64,000 bases of DNA from Gammaproteobacteria bacterium (GCA_029865385.1 JAOUGX010000002.1:47202-111201); one strand, 5' to 3'. Shown: positions 36,467-45,055, counted from the stretch's first letter. Translations and numbers: made by a program. The notes: generated by a model from the letters alone, not told the origin.

Positions 36467-36589
36467 GTGACCAGAACCGTCTTCTTGTGCGTATCTCGCG
36501 CACTTGCAAGCAATTCAGCTGATTGCGGCGTGCGTTTCGGCAATTCGGAACAGATCATAACGTTCGCCAGCAAGTACCTTGGCCGCTAG
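36467..36589 (+). CDS. possible 40-codon leader ORF ahead of the APC permease
   Basis: A GTG at 36467 follows a strong Shine-Dalgarno (GGGGGGAG, 5 bases spacing) and opens 40 codons ending at TAG 36587-36589, 12 bases before the permease ATG. The peptide starts VTRTVFLCVSRALA and ends FASKYLGR, with no runs of one amino acid that would suggest classical attenuation. It could be a short regulatory leader, a small protein, or chance. Confidence 0.25.
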   Translation: MTRTVFLCVSRALASNSADCGVRFGNSEQIITFASKYLGR

Positions 36590-36601
36590 GCGATCCTGAC
36601 G

Positions 36602-37906
36602 ATGACAGTCGAGGTGCGCAAGCAGCTCATCCGTGGCATCGGTTTCGTTGGTATTGCCATCGTCGTATTGAATTCGATGATAGGCGCCGGGATTTTCGCG
36701 CTTCCGACCAGTATCGCCAGCACTGCCGGAAATCTGAGTCCGTGGTTGTTCCTGCTGGTCGGCGTACTGTTCATCAGCATCGTATTGTCCTTCGCCGAAC
36801 TCGCCAGCTACTTTCAGAATTCCGGCGGCCCGGTGCTGTACACGCGGACGGCATTCGGGCCGCTCGTCGGCTTCAGCACGGGCTGGTTGCTGTACGTCAG
36901 CCGCATGGCCGCGTTTGCCGCAAACGTCACCGTGATTCCGATCTATCTCGGGACCTTCTGGCCATGGATGACCGAGGGCTTCGGGCGCGCTTTGATCATA
37001 AGCGTGGTCTGTATCGGCCTGACTATCGTCAATTACATCGGTTTGAAAGACGGCATTCGAACGGTAGCAATTCTCACGTTCCTGAAGCTGACACCGATTG
37101 TTTTGATGATCCTGCTCGGGCTCCAGTACGTGACGGCAGATACGCTGATTCCAAAGTCGTTGCCAAAAATCGAAGACATGGGCGCTACGACCCTGTTGCT
37201 CATTTACGCGTTTGTGGGCTTCGAGTCTGCCACGATAATTTCGGGTGAGACCGTCAATCCGCGTCGGACCATGCCGCGCGCGCTGGTTGCAACAGTGCTT
37301 GGTACTGCTCTCCTCTATTTCCTCATCGTGCTGATATTTATTTCGGTTCTACCCAATGCCAGCTCGGCAGGCGCCACGCTTGTTGATGTCGGCGCCAAAC
37401 TGGCCGGCCCGGCGGGCGCAATAGTCATTACGCTGGCAGCAATCTTTTCGGTAACAGGCAATCTGTCGGCCATCATGCTCGCAGTGCCGCGCCTGACTTT
37501 TGCGCTTGCCGAGCAACGATTATTGCCACGATGGTTTGGCGAAGTGCATGACAGGTATGCAACGCCCGGAAATTCCGTTCTTTTCCTCGGTGCATTGTCG
37601 CTGCTATTCGCGATCTCCGGATCTTTTGCGTATCTTGCTGCCGCAAGTTCGCTGACCCGGCTGATCTGTTACGGCCTGAGTATTGCTGCCTTGCCCAGTA
37701 TTCGTCAGCAGGCGGACGAGGCAACAATGCGTGACGCATACCGCCTGAAAGGCGGTTACACGATTCCCGCCATTGCCTTGCTGCTTTGTGTCTGGATTGC
37801 GTTCCAGTCGACCGCCGACTCCTGGCGTCTCACTGCGTGGCTCCTGGTGCTCGGGCTTGTGTTCTATACGCTGGCACGGCAACGCGGCTCCGATCCGGCA
37901 GGATAG
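36602..37906 (+). CDS. APC-family amino acid permease
   Basis: Membrane transporter of 434 residues with about 12 hydrophobic segments. The N-terminal GIAIVVLNSMIGAGIFALP matches the unwound helix-1 motif (GxGxF type) of the amino acid-polyamine-organocation superfamily, and FVGFESATIISGETVNPRR matches the conserved helix-6 region. It would take up or exchange an amino acid or amine; the specificity is unknown. A possible short leader ORF ends 12 bases upstream. It is the last gene before a 100-base gap that carries a 12-bp palindrome. Confidence 0.88.
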   Translation: MTVEVRKQLIRGIGFVGIAIVVLNSMIGAGIFALPTSIASTAGNLSPWLFLLVGVLFISIVLSFAELASYFQNSGGPVLYTRTAFGPLVGFSTGWLLYVSRMAAFAANVTVIPIYLGTFWPWMTEGFGRALIISVVCIGLTIVNYIGLKDGIRTVAILTFLKLTPIVLMILLGLQYVTADTLIPKSLPKIEDMGATTLLLIYAFVGFESATIISGETVNPRRTMPRALVATVLGTALLYFLIVLIFISVLPNASSAGATLVDVGAKLAGPAGAIVITLAAIFSVTGNLSAIMLAVPRLTFALAEQRLLPRWFGEVHDRYATPGNSVLFLGALSLLFAISGSFAYLAAASSLTRLICYGLSIAALPSIRQQADEATMRDAYRLKGGYTIPAIALLLCVWIAFQSTADSWRLTAWLLVLGLVFYTLARQRGSDPAG

Positions 37907-37962
37907 TCATCAGCGCCCGTCACACTGGAGTGCGCCATTCCGATCGACTAAAGTTCGCAAAT

Positions 37963-37974
37963 AACAAATTTGTT
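37963..37974. promoter_or_regulatory. perfect 12-bp palindrome upstream of the flavin oxidase
   Basis: AACAAATTTGTT is an exact inverted repeat 32 bases before the oxidase ATG, in an A/T-rich pocket that stands out from the surrounding sequence. The position fits an operator for a dimeric regulator or part of a promoter. No regulator gene is adjacent. Confidence 0.35.
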
Positions 37975-38006
37975 CGCTGTGAAGCAGCAACACATCGGGG
38001 GATGCC

Positions 38007-39518
38007 ATGAATCGCAGGCAATTTTTCAGATCGTCCGTCAGTGCCGCCGTGGCCACGTCACTCTGGTCGCCGTATACGTACGGATCGCTGTTGCAATCGC
38101 TGACGCAGGCCAGTTCCAGCATCAACGCGGTAACAGGGGACGGCGCTGATCTCGTGCTGGAAAAATCCGCGGTCCAGGAGTTGGGCGACAGTCTCCGAGG
38201 CCAGCTACTGGTCTCCGGCAGCGACGGCTACGATGTGGCCCGCCGGGTCCTGAATAAATCCATAGACAAGTATCCGGCGCTGGTTGTGCGTCCGTCAGGC
38301 GTTGCCGATATCCGCAACGCGGTTGCATTTGCCCGGGAGCGCGACCTGCTGCTCGCGGTAAAGTGCGGCGGCCACAGTTTTTCCGGCAAATCGACCTGCG
38401 ACGGCGGCATGCAGATCGACCTGTCGACATTCCGCAACGTTCGGGTCGACCGCAAAGCACGCAAAGCGTACGTGGCAGGCGGCAGCCTGCTGGGCGAAAT
38501 TGATCACGAATGTATGGCAAATGGCCTGGTGACGACCGCTGGCACGGTCTCGCACACAGGCGTCGGTGGGCTGACCCTGGGCGGCGGATTCGGTCGCGTC
38601 GGGCGCCGTTTCGGGCTTGCACTGGATAACGTGACCGGTGTCGATATCGTTACTGCCGACGGCCAGCTGCGCCACGCGTCGGCGGATGAAAATCCGGACC
38701 TGTTCTGGGGCGTGCGCGGTGGCGGCGGCAACTTCGGAATCGTCACCTCGTTCGAATTCGCCTTACACGAGATGCAACGCGAAGTCGTGGGTGGCAACGT
38801 GGTCTGGCCGCTGGCGGATGCCCGCGAAGTCCTCAGGTTCTACGCCGACTATTGTGCTGCCGCACCGGATGACCTTTACCTCGACTTCATCATGGTTGCA
38901 CCGCCAAACGGCGCGGATCCGGTCGTCATCATTCATGCCTGCTATTCCGGCCCGAAGGATCGGGCGGACGCGCTGCTTGCACCTGTGACCGGATTCGGCA
39001 AGCCGTTGGTCAGCCAGGTTGCAGCCATTGACTATGTCGCACTGCAGCGAAGCGGCGACGATTCGGATCCCCGCAGCGGTGGCGAATACCTGAAGTCCGG
39101 CTTCAACGACGGCATAAACAACAACCTCATCGACGGGCTTGTCGGGGGATTCGAACCGCATAACGATCGCAGCACGATCGCATTCTTTCAGCAGTCCGGT
39201 GGGGCAATCAGTCGCGTGCCCAGCGCTTCGACCGCTTTTGCACACCGCTGGGCGTCACACAGTGTCTTCACTGTCGTCGCATGGAACCCGACGGTCGATC
39301 GCGATCCGCATGTCCGCTACTTGCGCAACTGGTGGAGCGAGGTCGAGCCCAGCACTCAGGGTTTCTACACCAACGAAGTGTCCGACGAGGCGCATCGGAC
39401 AATCGCCGAGAATTATGAAGGCAACTTCGAGCGCTTACTCGAGGTCAAGAACCGCTACGACCCGACCAATCTGTTCCGGCTGAATGCCAATATCCCGCCA
39501 ACGGTAACGACCGGCTGA
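38007..39518 (+). CDS. Tat-exported FAD-linked oxidase (berberine-bridge-like)
   Basis: Flavoprotein of 503 residues. The N-terminus NRRQFFRSS followed by a short hydrophobic stretch looks like a Tat signal, which would fit export of a folded flavoenzyme. The PCMH FAD domain contains CGGHSFSGKS with His123, the usual 8-alpha-histidyl FAD attachment, and GVGGLTLGGGFG. The second attachment Cys of bicovalent enzymes is missing (Val at about position 181 in AGTVSHTGVGG). The C-terminal BBE motif RYDPTNLFRLNANI is present. Family members oxidise sugars, alkaloids or alcohols using oxygen; the substrate is unknown. A strong terminator follows. Confidence 0.88.
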   Translation: MNRRQFFRSSVSAAVATSLWSPYTYGSLLQSLTQASSSINAVTGDGADLVLEKSAVQELGDSLRGQLLVSGSDGYDVARRVLNKSIDKYPALVVRPSGVADIRNAVAFARERDLLLAVKCGGHSFSGKSTCDGGMQIDLSTFRNVRVDRKARKAYVAGGSLLGEIDHECMANGLVTTAGTVSHTGVGGLTLGGGFGRVGRRFGLALDNVTGVDIVTADGQLRHASADENPDLFWGVRGGGGNFGIVTSFEFALHEMQREVVGGNVVWPLADAREVLRFYADYCAAAPDDLYLDFIMVAPPNGADPVVIIHACYSGPKDRADALLAPVTGFGKPLVSQVAAIDYVALQRSGDDSDPRSGGEYLKSGFNDGINNNLIDGLVGGFEPHNDRSTIAFFQQSGGAISRVPSASTAFAHRWASHSVFTVVAWNPTVDRDPHVRYLRNWWSEVEPSTQGFYTNEVSDEAHRTIAENYEGNFERLLEVKNRYDPTNLFRLNANIPPTVTTG

Positions 39519-39526
39519 TAAGAAAA

Positions 39527-39562
39527 CGGCGAGCCGGCGCGGAGTATTGCGCCGGCTCGCCG
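39527..39562. terminator. strong bidirectional terminator
   Basis: A perfect 14-bp GC-rich stem (CGGCGAGCCGGCGC / GCGCCGGCTCGCCG) with an 8-base loop lies between the convergent flavin oxidase and M28 peptidase genes. On the minus strand it is followed by TTTTCT, so it serves the peptidase gene best. Confidence 0.85.
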
Positions 39563-39567
39563 GAAGC

Positions 39568-41280
39568 TTATTTGCCGCTAACCGCCTTCAGCGCTTCGAG
39601 GCGCGCTGCCTCGAATTCGTCACCGCGATTCCATGCCGGCATCTCGTCGGCATTGGCGATAGCCAGTCCGGCCCAGAAACCGAGGTGCGCATCGGCAATC
39701 ATGCCGTCGAAATTCCAGCCGTCGTTGTACTCGTCCGTCGGCTGATGGTAATTGACGTCCGTGTAATGATTCTGCTGCTCCCTGCCCCACTCGGGCGGCC
39801 GGTCGACAAAATCGGTCCCGGTATCCAGATACATCGCCGGCACGCCAATCTTGGCAAAGCTGAACTGATCCGAACGGTAGAAATACCCGCGATCCGAGAA
39901 CTGGTCCGGTTTGACGACCCGACCCTGCTCCGCGGCGATGGCTGTCACGATTGAATCGATCGAGGACTTGCCCAGCCCGATGAAGGTCACGTCGTGGGTG
40001 TCGCCCCAGATATTGCCACCGTCATAATTCAGATTGGCGGCGATCTTCCCGGGCGCAAAGGTCGGGTTGTCCGCATAGTAAAGTGAACCGAGCAGACCCT
40101 GTTCTTCGGCGCCAACCAGCGCAACCAGGATCGATCGGCGCGGTGCCTGTGGCATCGACCTGATGGCTTTGGCAATGGCCATGACCTGCGCCACGCCGGA
40201 TGCGTTGTCCATCGCACCGTTATAAATGCTGTCGCCGTCCGCATTGGGCGTGCCGATGCCGAGGTGATCGTGGTGTGCGGTATAAATGACGGCTTGGTCG
40301 CGCAATTTCGGATCGCTTCCCGGAATCAGGCCCAATACGTTCGCGGATTGCACACGGTTCAGGCTGACATTCAAAGAGATCGACGTCGTGATGCCGAGGG
40401 GCACCGGTACGAAGTCGCGGTTGTCGGCCGCTTCCCGCAGCTTGTCGAGATCGTGACCGGCGAAAGACAACAACTGCCTTACCGCATCCTCGGTCGCCCA
40501 GGCCTTGATCCGGTTGCGTGGCTCATCGCCCGCCGGGAGCTCGAACTGCTCGCCGGTCCAGGAAGTTTGCACAACCTGGAACGGATAACCCGCCGATGGC
40601 GATGTGTGAATGATGATCGCACCAACTGCGCCCTGTTTCGCAGCGCTCAGGTATTTGTAGTCCCAGCGCCCGTACCACAGGCGCGTTTCGCCGCCGAAGA
40701 GCTCCGGATCCCAGTCCGGATCGTTGTTCATCATCAACAGGACCTTGCCTTTCAGATCCTGCCCCTTGTAATCGTCCCAGTCATACTCCGGAGCCTGGAT
40801 ACCGTAGCCGACGAATACGATCTCGGCATCGTTCACTGACGCCTGCTCAGCCTGCACGCCACTGCCCACGATGAACTGGTCCCACTGTTTCAGCGTCAGC
40901 ACATCGTCGCCGCGTCTGAACTTCCAGGCAGGCGGCTGCTCTGCAGCTACACCGACGAGGTCGAATTCCTGTTGCCAGCTGCCATTTGCCGCACCCGGCT
41001 CGAGCCCCATCTTTTCCATTTCACCGGCCAGGTATTGCCGTGCCGCGACATCCCCGCGGCTGCCCGGCCCGCGGCCTTCGTATTTGTCGTCCGAGAGCTC
41101 CCGCACATAGTGCCGCATCATGTCAGCGGTAATCTGTCTTGTAGCCTCCTCGGCGACAAGGTTACTGCCTTGCTCCGTGCCACCACCGAGCGTCGCTGCA
41201 GGCTCCTCAGCAGGATTGCATGCGCTCAAAAGTACACTAAGAATGATAGTTAAATAACTGATTTTAATAACGTTTTCCAT
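39568..41280 (-). CDS. M28-family zinc aminopeptidase lipoprotein
   Basis: Metallopeptidase of 570 residues. ATG at 41280 opens a lipoprotein signal (IKISYLTIILSVLLSAC, lipobox Cys21); ten upstream in-frame codons are rejected. A PA-type insert (about 140-280) precedes the M28 core: zinc ligands in YTAHHDHLGIG, the NGAMDNASGVA Asp, the catalytic Glu pair in LVGAEEQGLLGS, and later Asp/His in YNDGWNFDG. This matches exported aminopeptidases of the Y/PSMA group. It ends at the strong terminator 39527-39562. Periplasmic peptide degradation is the likely role. Confidence 0.92.
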   Translation of the reverse strand: MENVIKISYLTIILSVLLSACNPAEEPAATLGGGTEQGSNLVAEEATRQITADMMRHYVRELSDDKYEGRGPGSRGDVAARQYLAGEMEKMGLEPGAANGSWQQEFDLVGVAAEQPPAWKFRRGDDVLTLKQWDQFIVGSGVQAEQASVNDAEIVFVGYGIQAPEYDWDDYKGQDLKGKVLLMMNNDPDWDPELFGGETRLWYGRWDYKYLSAAKQGAVGAIIIHTSPSAGYPFQVVQTSWTGEQFELPAGDEPRNRIKAWATEDAVRQLLSFAGHDLDKLREAADNRDFVPVPLGITTSISLNVSLNRVQSANVLGLIPGSDPKLRDQAVIYTAHHDHLGIGTPNADGDSIYNGAMDNASGVAQVMAIAKAIRSMPQAPRRSILVALVGAEEQGLLGSLYYADNPTFAPGKIAANLNYDGGNIWGDTHDVTFIGLGKSSIDSIVTAIAAEQGRVVKPDQFSDRGYFYRSDQFSFAKIGVPAMYLDTGTDFVDRPPEWGREQQNHYTDVNYHQPTDEYNDGWNFDGMIADAHLGFWAGLAIANADEMPAWNRGDEFEAARLEALKAVSGK

Positions 41281-41359
41281 TAGCTTTTTTATCCCACGCG
41301 GGTCCGACAAAAATGGCCGGCTACTCTAGCACAAGCCGGATCGAGGTGTTTCCGGGGGC

Positions 41360-42088
41360 TCAGTCCGGCTGGCGGAAGGCCTCGGCGAGGAACGTTTGCA
41401 TTGACTGCCAGGAGCGATCGTTCGCGCGCAGGTCGAACTTCAGCCCGTTAGCCGCATCATCCGCGGCAGGATTTGTAAAGGCATGCAGAGTATTTCCGTA
41501 GGCATGGATCTGCCAGTCGGCACCCAGCTCGCTCAACTCCTTACCGAGCGTAACCAGCTGCTCGGGCGGCGCCATGGGATCGTCCCAGCCATGCATGACC
41601 AGCACCTTACCGGCGAAACGATTGGCTGCCGAAGTGTCTCGCGGAGTGAGCAAGCCGTGAAAACTTGCGACGGCCGACAGGTCCGCGCCGCACCGCGCCA
41701 TGTCGAGGACGCAGAGCCCGCCGAAGCAGAATCCTATGGCCGCGACCTGTGATTCGTCGACCTCCGGCAGTGCGCGAATTTCACGAAGTGCCAGCTCCAG
41801 GTGTCGCTGTAACTTTAGTCGATCGTCGATAAATGGCTGCATCAGGCGCCGATTTTCTTCAGGCTGCGTTCCGAGCACGCCGCGACCGTACAGGTCGAGT
41901 GCGAAACCCACGTAGCCCAGCCTGGCCAGATCTTCGGCCTTGCCATTCTCGAATTCGCTGCGGCCACGCCACGCATGCGATACCAGCACGCCGGGTCGCG
42001 GTTGTGTAACGCCGTCGTCCCAGGCGAGGTAGGCCTCGAAGGTCGCATCCCCGTCGACATAGACGTGCTTCCGGGTCCGGATACCCAT
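41360..42088 (-). CDS. dienelactone hydrolase-family protein
   Basis: Cytoplasmic alpha/beta hydrolase of 242 residues. The nucleophile elbow GFCFGGLCVLD has Cys in the nucleophile position, as in dienelactone hydrolases; the acid lies in VMHGWDDPMAP and the His in YGNTLHAFTNP. AGAGGAG lies 8 bases upstream of the ATG. The family opens lactones in aromatic degradation, but many members act on other esters, and no aromatic pathway genes are adjacent. A 71-base gap separates it from the M28 gene start upstream of it in transcription terms. Confidence 0.88.
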   Translation of the reverse strand: MGIRTRKHVYVDGDATFEAYLAWDDGVTQPRPGVLVSHAWRGRSEFENGKAEDLARLGYVGFALDLYGRGVLGTQPEENRRLMQPFIDDRLKLQRHLELALREIRALPEVDESQVAAIGFCFGGLCVLDMARCGADLSAVASFHGLLTPRDTSAANRFAGKVLVMHGWDDPMAPPEQLVTLGKELSELGADWQIHAYGNTLHAFTNPAADDAANGLKFDLRANDRSWQSMQTFLAEAFRQPD

Positions 42089-42169
42089 AACGCTAACTCC
42101 TCTGGATGAAGTTGCAGGTATTGTAGCGGACGGGAAGTTGTCTGACGTGGCAACCGGCGGCAGGCGCCG

Positions 42170-42988
42170 TTATTCGCGGTTTGGAAATTTCTCCAGCCAG
42201 TCTTCCGCCTGTTTTTGTGCTTCTTCGATGTCGGACCCGGTCATCAGGCGAGCTGAGGACTGCCGGTTGATACGGCTGTCCGTATTGCCGAGCTGCTCGG
42301 CAATATAGAACCACTTGTACGCCTGCACCCAGTCGAACACGGCGGCCTCGCCGGAAAAATACAGGGCGCCGAGGTTATTCTGCGCTATCGAATTTCCCTG
42401 GTTGGCGGCCAGCAGATACCAGCGCATGGCTGCATTGTTGTCCTCTTCGACGCCATCACCTGTGTCATAAATGTAGCCCAGGCGGTACTGGGCTCCGGAA
42501 TGACCCTGATCGGCGCTGAGGCGAAACCATCTGATGGATTCCTCTACGTCACGTGCTATGCCATCGCCTGCGGCATACATGAGCCCGAGGTTGAATTGCG
42601 CTTCTTCGTCAGCAAGCTGCGCCGCTGCTTCGTACCAGCGTGCGGCTTCACGTTTGTTCGCCGGCACACCCTCGCCGAAATGGTAGATCGTCGCCATGTT
42701 GAACTGTGCCGATACGTCGCCCTCTTCTGCAGGCGCGCGGTACCAGCGCAGTGCCAGCAACTTGTCCACGGGGCGCCCGAGGCCCTGATCATAGATAAGC
42801 GCAACGTTGTACATTGCGTTCATGTCACCGCCTTCTGCCATCGGCAGCCACTCTTCGAGTGCACTTGTATAGTCGCCGCGTTGAAACGCGTCGATTCCTT
42901 TGGCGAAGTCGCCGGCATACGCCGCGGAGACCGCAGATAGAATCAATGCGGCCAGTAACAGAATTCGGTTGGCGGTGGTACATGTCAC
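42170..42988 (-). CDS. exported Sel1-repeat protein
   Basis: Protein of 272 residues. A GTG at 42988 is chosen because a signal peptide (ANRILLLAALILSAVSAAYA) starts there; an in-frame TTG at 43114 would add 42 non-conserved residues. The mature protein is five to six Sel1/TPR-like repeats of about 36 residues, with the recurring pattern AxxGxxxAQFNLGxMYxxGxGVxxDxxxAxRWY. Sel1 proteins act as scaffolds for protein-protein contact in the envelope or in signalling. No Shine-Dalgarno is obvious, so the start is moderately sure. Confidence 0.82.
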   Translation of the reverse strand: MTCTTANRILLLAALILSAVSAAYAGDFAKGIDAFQRGDYTSALEEWLPMAEGGDMNAMYNVALIYDQGLGRPVDKLLALRWYRAPAEEGDVSAQFNMATIYHFGEGVPANKREAARWYEAAAQLADEEAQFNLGLMYAAGDGIARDVEESIRWFRLSADQGHSGAQYRLGYIYDTGDGVEEDNNAAMRWYLLAANQGNSIAQNNLGALYFSGEAAVFDWVQAYKWFYIAEQLGNTDSRINRQSSARLMTGSDIEEAQKQAEDWLEKFPNRE

Positions 42989-43124
42989 AACGCCAGAGTA
43001 CGGCCGGCACGGATTTCGGACTATGAACCAGCGCTCAAACGGCGCCAATGCGCGTCTGCCCGCGCGATCCCGATTATGTTTAAATGGCCGGACAACAGCG
43101 GTTGCTGCCGGCAACTCGTTGGAA

Positions 43125-43200
43125 TGGTGCCCCGACCACGACTCGAACGTGGGACCTTCCGCTTAGGAGGCGGACGCTCTATCCACTGAGCTACCGGGGC
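43125..43200 (-). tRNA. tRNA-Arg (anticodon CCT)
   Basis: 76 bases including an encoded CCA. Read on the minus strand: acceptor GCCCCGG pairs with TCGGGGC (one G-T), D-stem GCTC/GAGC, anticodon stem TCCGC/GCGGA with loop CTCCTAA (anticodon CCT), T-stem CCACG/CGTGG with loop TTCGAGT. All arms pair. It decodes AGG arginine codons, which are rare in such genomes. Confidence 0.95.
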
Positions 43201-43225
43201 AGGCCCGGAATTCTATCAGAGCAAT

Positions 43226-43594
43226 TCACAAAGTGGCGGCCTTGTCCTGCCTCCAGGCGGGTACCAGGCTCGCCGCCATGCTCAATGCAATGATCAACAC
43301 AGAGACATTGATCAGCAAAGTGTAATTGCCATCGCCAAGCAACAAACCGCTTACCATCGGCCCGCTCGCGAGACCCATTTTCGAGGCAAATCCACCGAGC
43401 GCGGCCATCCGACCCGATTTGTCGACTGCCTGCGCAATCAGTTTGGCGCCACGCTGCTGCAACAGCGATCGCATGGCAGCTTTGTGCGGGTGCTCTATCG
43501 CCACCGTTATGGTTTTCTCGACCAGCAATTCGCCGCGACAGGGATTATCCGCAATAATATGCGCAACGATACGGGAGATATTACGCGCATTCAC
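43226..43594 (-). pseudogene. remnant of an MFS transporter C-terminus
   Basis: An open frame of 122 codons whose last 70 residues look like the final two helices of a major facilitator transporter: DKSGRMAALGGFASKMGLASGP, then a helix LLINVSVLIIALSMAASLV and a short basic tail. The preceding 50 residues do not continue that homology, and no upstream sequence encodes the other ten helices, since a GNAT gene begins 31 bases away on the other strand. Best read as a decayed 3' end, possibly transcribed. A genuine small membrane protein cannot be excluded. Confidence 0.5.
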
Positions 43595-43624
43595 TCATCG
43601 GAGAAAAATCGTCATGAATAACGG

Positions 43625-44101
43625 GTGTCAAACGTGACCTTCAGCATTCGCGAGGCAGTACCTCAGGACGCTGCGGTCATATCGAACTTCAACAATCAGA
43701 TTGCACAGGAGACGGAGAATCGCTCACTGGATCCGGCGATCGTCGACCCGGGCGTTGCCACGATATTGTCGGACGCCAGCAAGGGAAGGTACTGGGTTGC
43801 CGAGCAGGACGGCGCCGTGATCGGTCAGATAATGGTTACTTTCGAGTGGAGCGACTGGCGCAACGGCACGATGTGGTGGATACAAAGCGTATTCGTCCAC
43901 CCACAGCACCGACGCCGCGGGGTATTCTCGAAACTGTACCGCCATGTAGAATTGCTTGCGCAAGGGGAACCCGACGTTTGTGGCTTGCGCCTGTACGTCG
44001 AGGAACAGAACGAACGCGCCCAGGCCACCTACCTGGCTCTTGGAATGAACAGGCCGGGATATGTAGTAATGCAGACCGTTTTCGGCGGCCAGAAGCGATA
44101 A
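43625..44101 (+). CDS. GNAT-family N-acetyltransferase
   Basis: Acetyltransferase of 158 residues. The acetyl-CoA motif A region reads VHPQHRRRGVFSKLYRHVE (Q/RxxGxG/A type), preceded by strands around GQIMVTFEWSDWRNG and followed by LYVEEQNERAQATYLALGM, the typical C-terminal GNAT block. Two in-frame GTG codons (43625 and 43634) can serve as start; there is no ATG. A 7-codon frame opening with ATG at 43614, behind GGAG, overlaps them and may couple initiation. The Bcp gene follows 11 bases later with its own Shine-Dalgarno. Substrate unknown. Confidence 0.88.
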   Translation: MSNVTFSIREAVPQDAAVISNFNNQIAQETENRSLDPAIVDPGVATILSDASKGRYWVAEQDGAVIGQIMVTFEWSDWRNGTMWWIQSVFVHPQHRRRGVFSKLYRHVELLAQGEPDVCGLRLYVEEQNERAQATYLALGMNRPGYVVMQTVFGGQKR

Positions 44102-44112
44102 GGAGAGTATCG

Positions 44113-44601
44113 ATGTTAAAAACGGGCAGTGTCGCACCCGAATTCATTCTGCCGGATGAGACCGGCAAGGAAGTATCCCTGTCCGAATTGCTGCAGGCCG
44201 GGCCGTTGGTGCTGTATTTTTATCCGGCGGACTTTACCCCCGGATGTACGAAAGAAGCTTGCTCCATTCGCGACATTCACAGTGACATTCAATCGGTCGG
44301 CCTGCAGGTCGTCGGCATCAGCCCGCAAGACGCCGATAGTCACAAGCGCTTCCGCAAGGAACACAAGCTGCCCTTTCGACTGCTTAGCGACACGGATAAG
44401 GTAGCGATAAAGATGTACGACGTTGACGGGCCGTTCGGTGTCGGTGTGCGACGCGTTACCTATTTGATTAACCAGGGCAAGAAGATCCAGGCAGCTGTAC
44501 AGGCTGATGTGCTGGTTGGTCGGCATACCGAGTTCATTCGAAAAGCCATCATCCTTCGGGAAACGGCAGGCATGCGCAAATCGACCAGGGATGAAAACTA
44601 G
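44113..44601 (+). CDS. bcp: thioredoxin-dependent peroxiredoxin, Bcp/PrxQ type
   Basis: Atypical 2-Cys peroxiredoxin of 162 residues. Peroxidatic Cys45 lies in DFTPGCTKEAC and the resolving Cys50 follows five residues later, the BCP/PrxQ pattern. It reduces hydroperoxides using thioredoxin; a thioredoxin reductase gene lies at 58508. AGGAG sits 7 bases before the ATG. The stop codon overlaps the stop of the convergent yjbQ gene in a shared CTAG (44598-44601). Confidence 0.92.
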   Translation: MLKTGSVAPEFILPDETGKEVSLSELLQAGPLVLYFYPADFTPGCTKEACSIRDIHSDIQSVGLQVVGISPQDADSHKRFRKEHKLPFRLLSDTDKVAIKMYDVDGPFGVGVRRVTYLINQGKKIQAAVQADVLVGRHTEFIRKAIILRETAGMRKSTRDEN

Positions 44602-45017
44602 GAACCGGTCATAGTCAGCAGCACCTTTCTGGAATGGGCCGCATGACGGTGCTCCCACAAATAAATTCCCTGCCAGGTACCAAGGGCGCACCGGGCGTCG
44701 CTGATCGGCAGGTTGAGGTCCGACTGGGTCAAAATGCTTCGAACATGCGCTGGCATGTCATCCGGACCCTCTGCGGTATGACGAAACATCGAGTCACCGT
44801 CGGGAACGAGCCGGGACATGAATGATTCGAGGTCCAGCAGGACGTCAGGATCTGCATTCTCGCAAATCGTTATGGATGCACTCGTGTGACGAACGAAGAC
44901 ATGACACATTCCCGCCGAAATCCCCGATTCCCTTACGGCGTCCTGGAGTTTGCCGGTTAGCTCATAAAAACCACGACCATCGGTCGTAATAGTCAATTCC
45001 TTCTGGCTGATTTTCAT
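44598..45017 (-). CDS. yjbQ: YjbQ/UPF0047 family protein
   Basis: Protein of 139 residues that matches the YjbQ family over its full length: opening KISQKELTITTDGRGFYELT, the conserved HTSASITICENADPDVL block with its metal-binding His, and DARCALGTWQGIYLWEHR near the end. Members are annotated as having secondary thiamine phosphate synthase activity, with the physiological role unclear. ATG at 45017. A longer open frame upstream in the same phase (to 45560) is antisense-like noise over the histidine phosphatase gene and is not used. Lies 38 bases downstream of the phosphatase gene. Confidence 0.9.
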   Translation of the reverse strand: MKISQKELTITTDGRGFYELTGKLQDAVRESGISAGMCHVFVRHTSASITICENADPDVLLDLESFMSRLVPDGDSMFRHTAEGPDDMPAHVRSILTQSDLNLPISDARCALGTWQGIYLWEHRHAAHSRKVLLTMTGS

Positions 45018-45055
45018 TGCAGATGTCACAAGGCGATGCTCAACGAGCCAATGCC

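Noticed and set aside
43125..43624. Integrated element at tRNA-Arg
   Set aside because: No integrase and no duplicated tRNA 3' end were found. The MFS remnant lies on the 5' side of the tRNA, the wrong side for typical integration.
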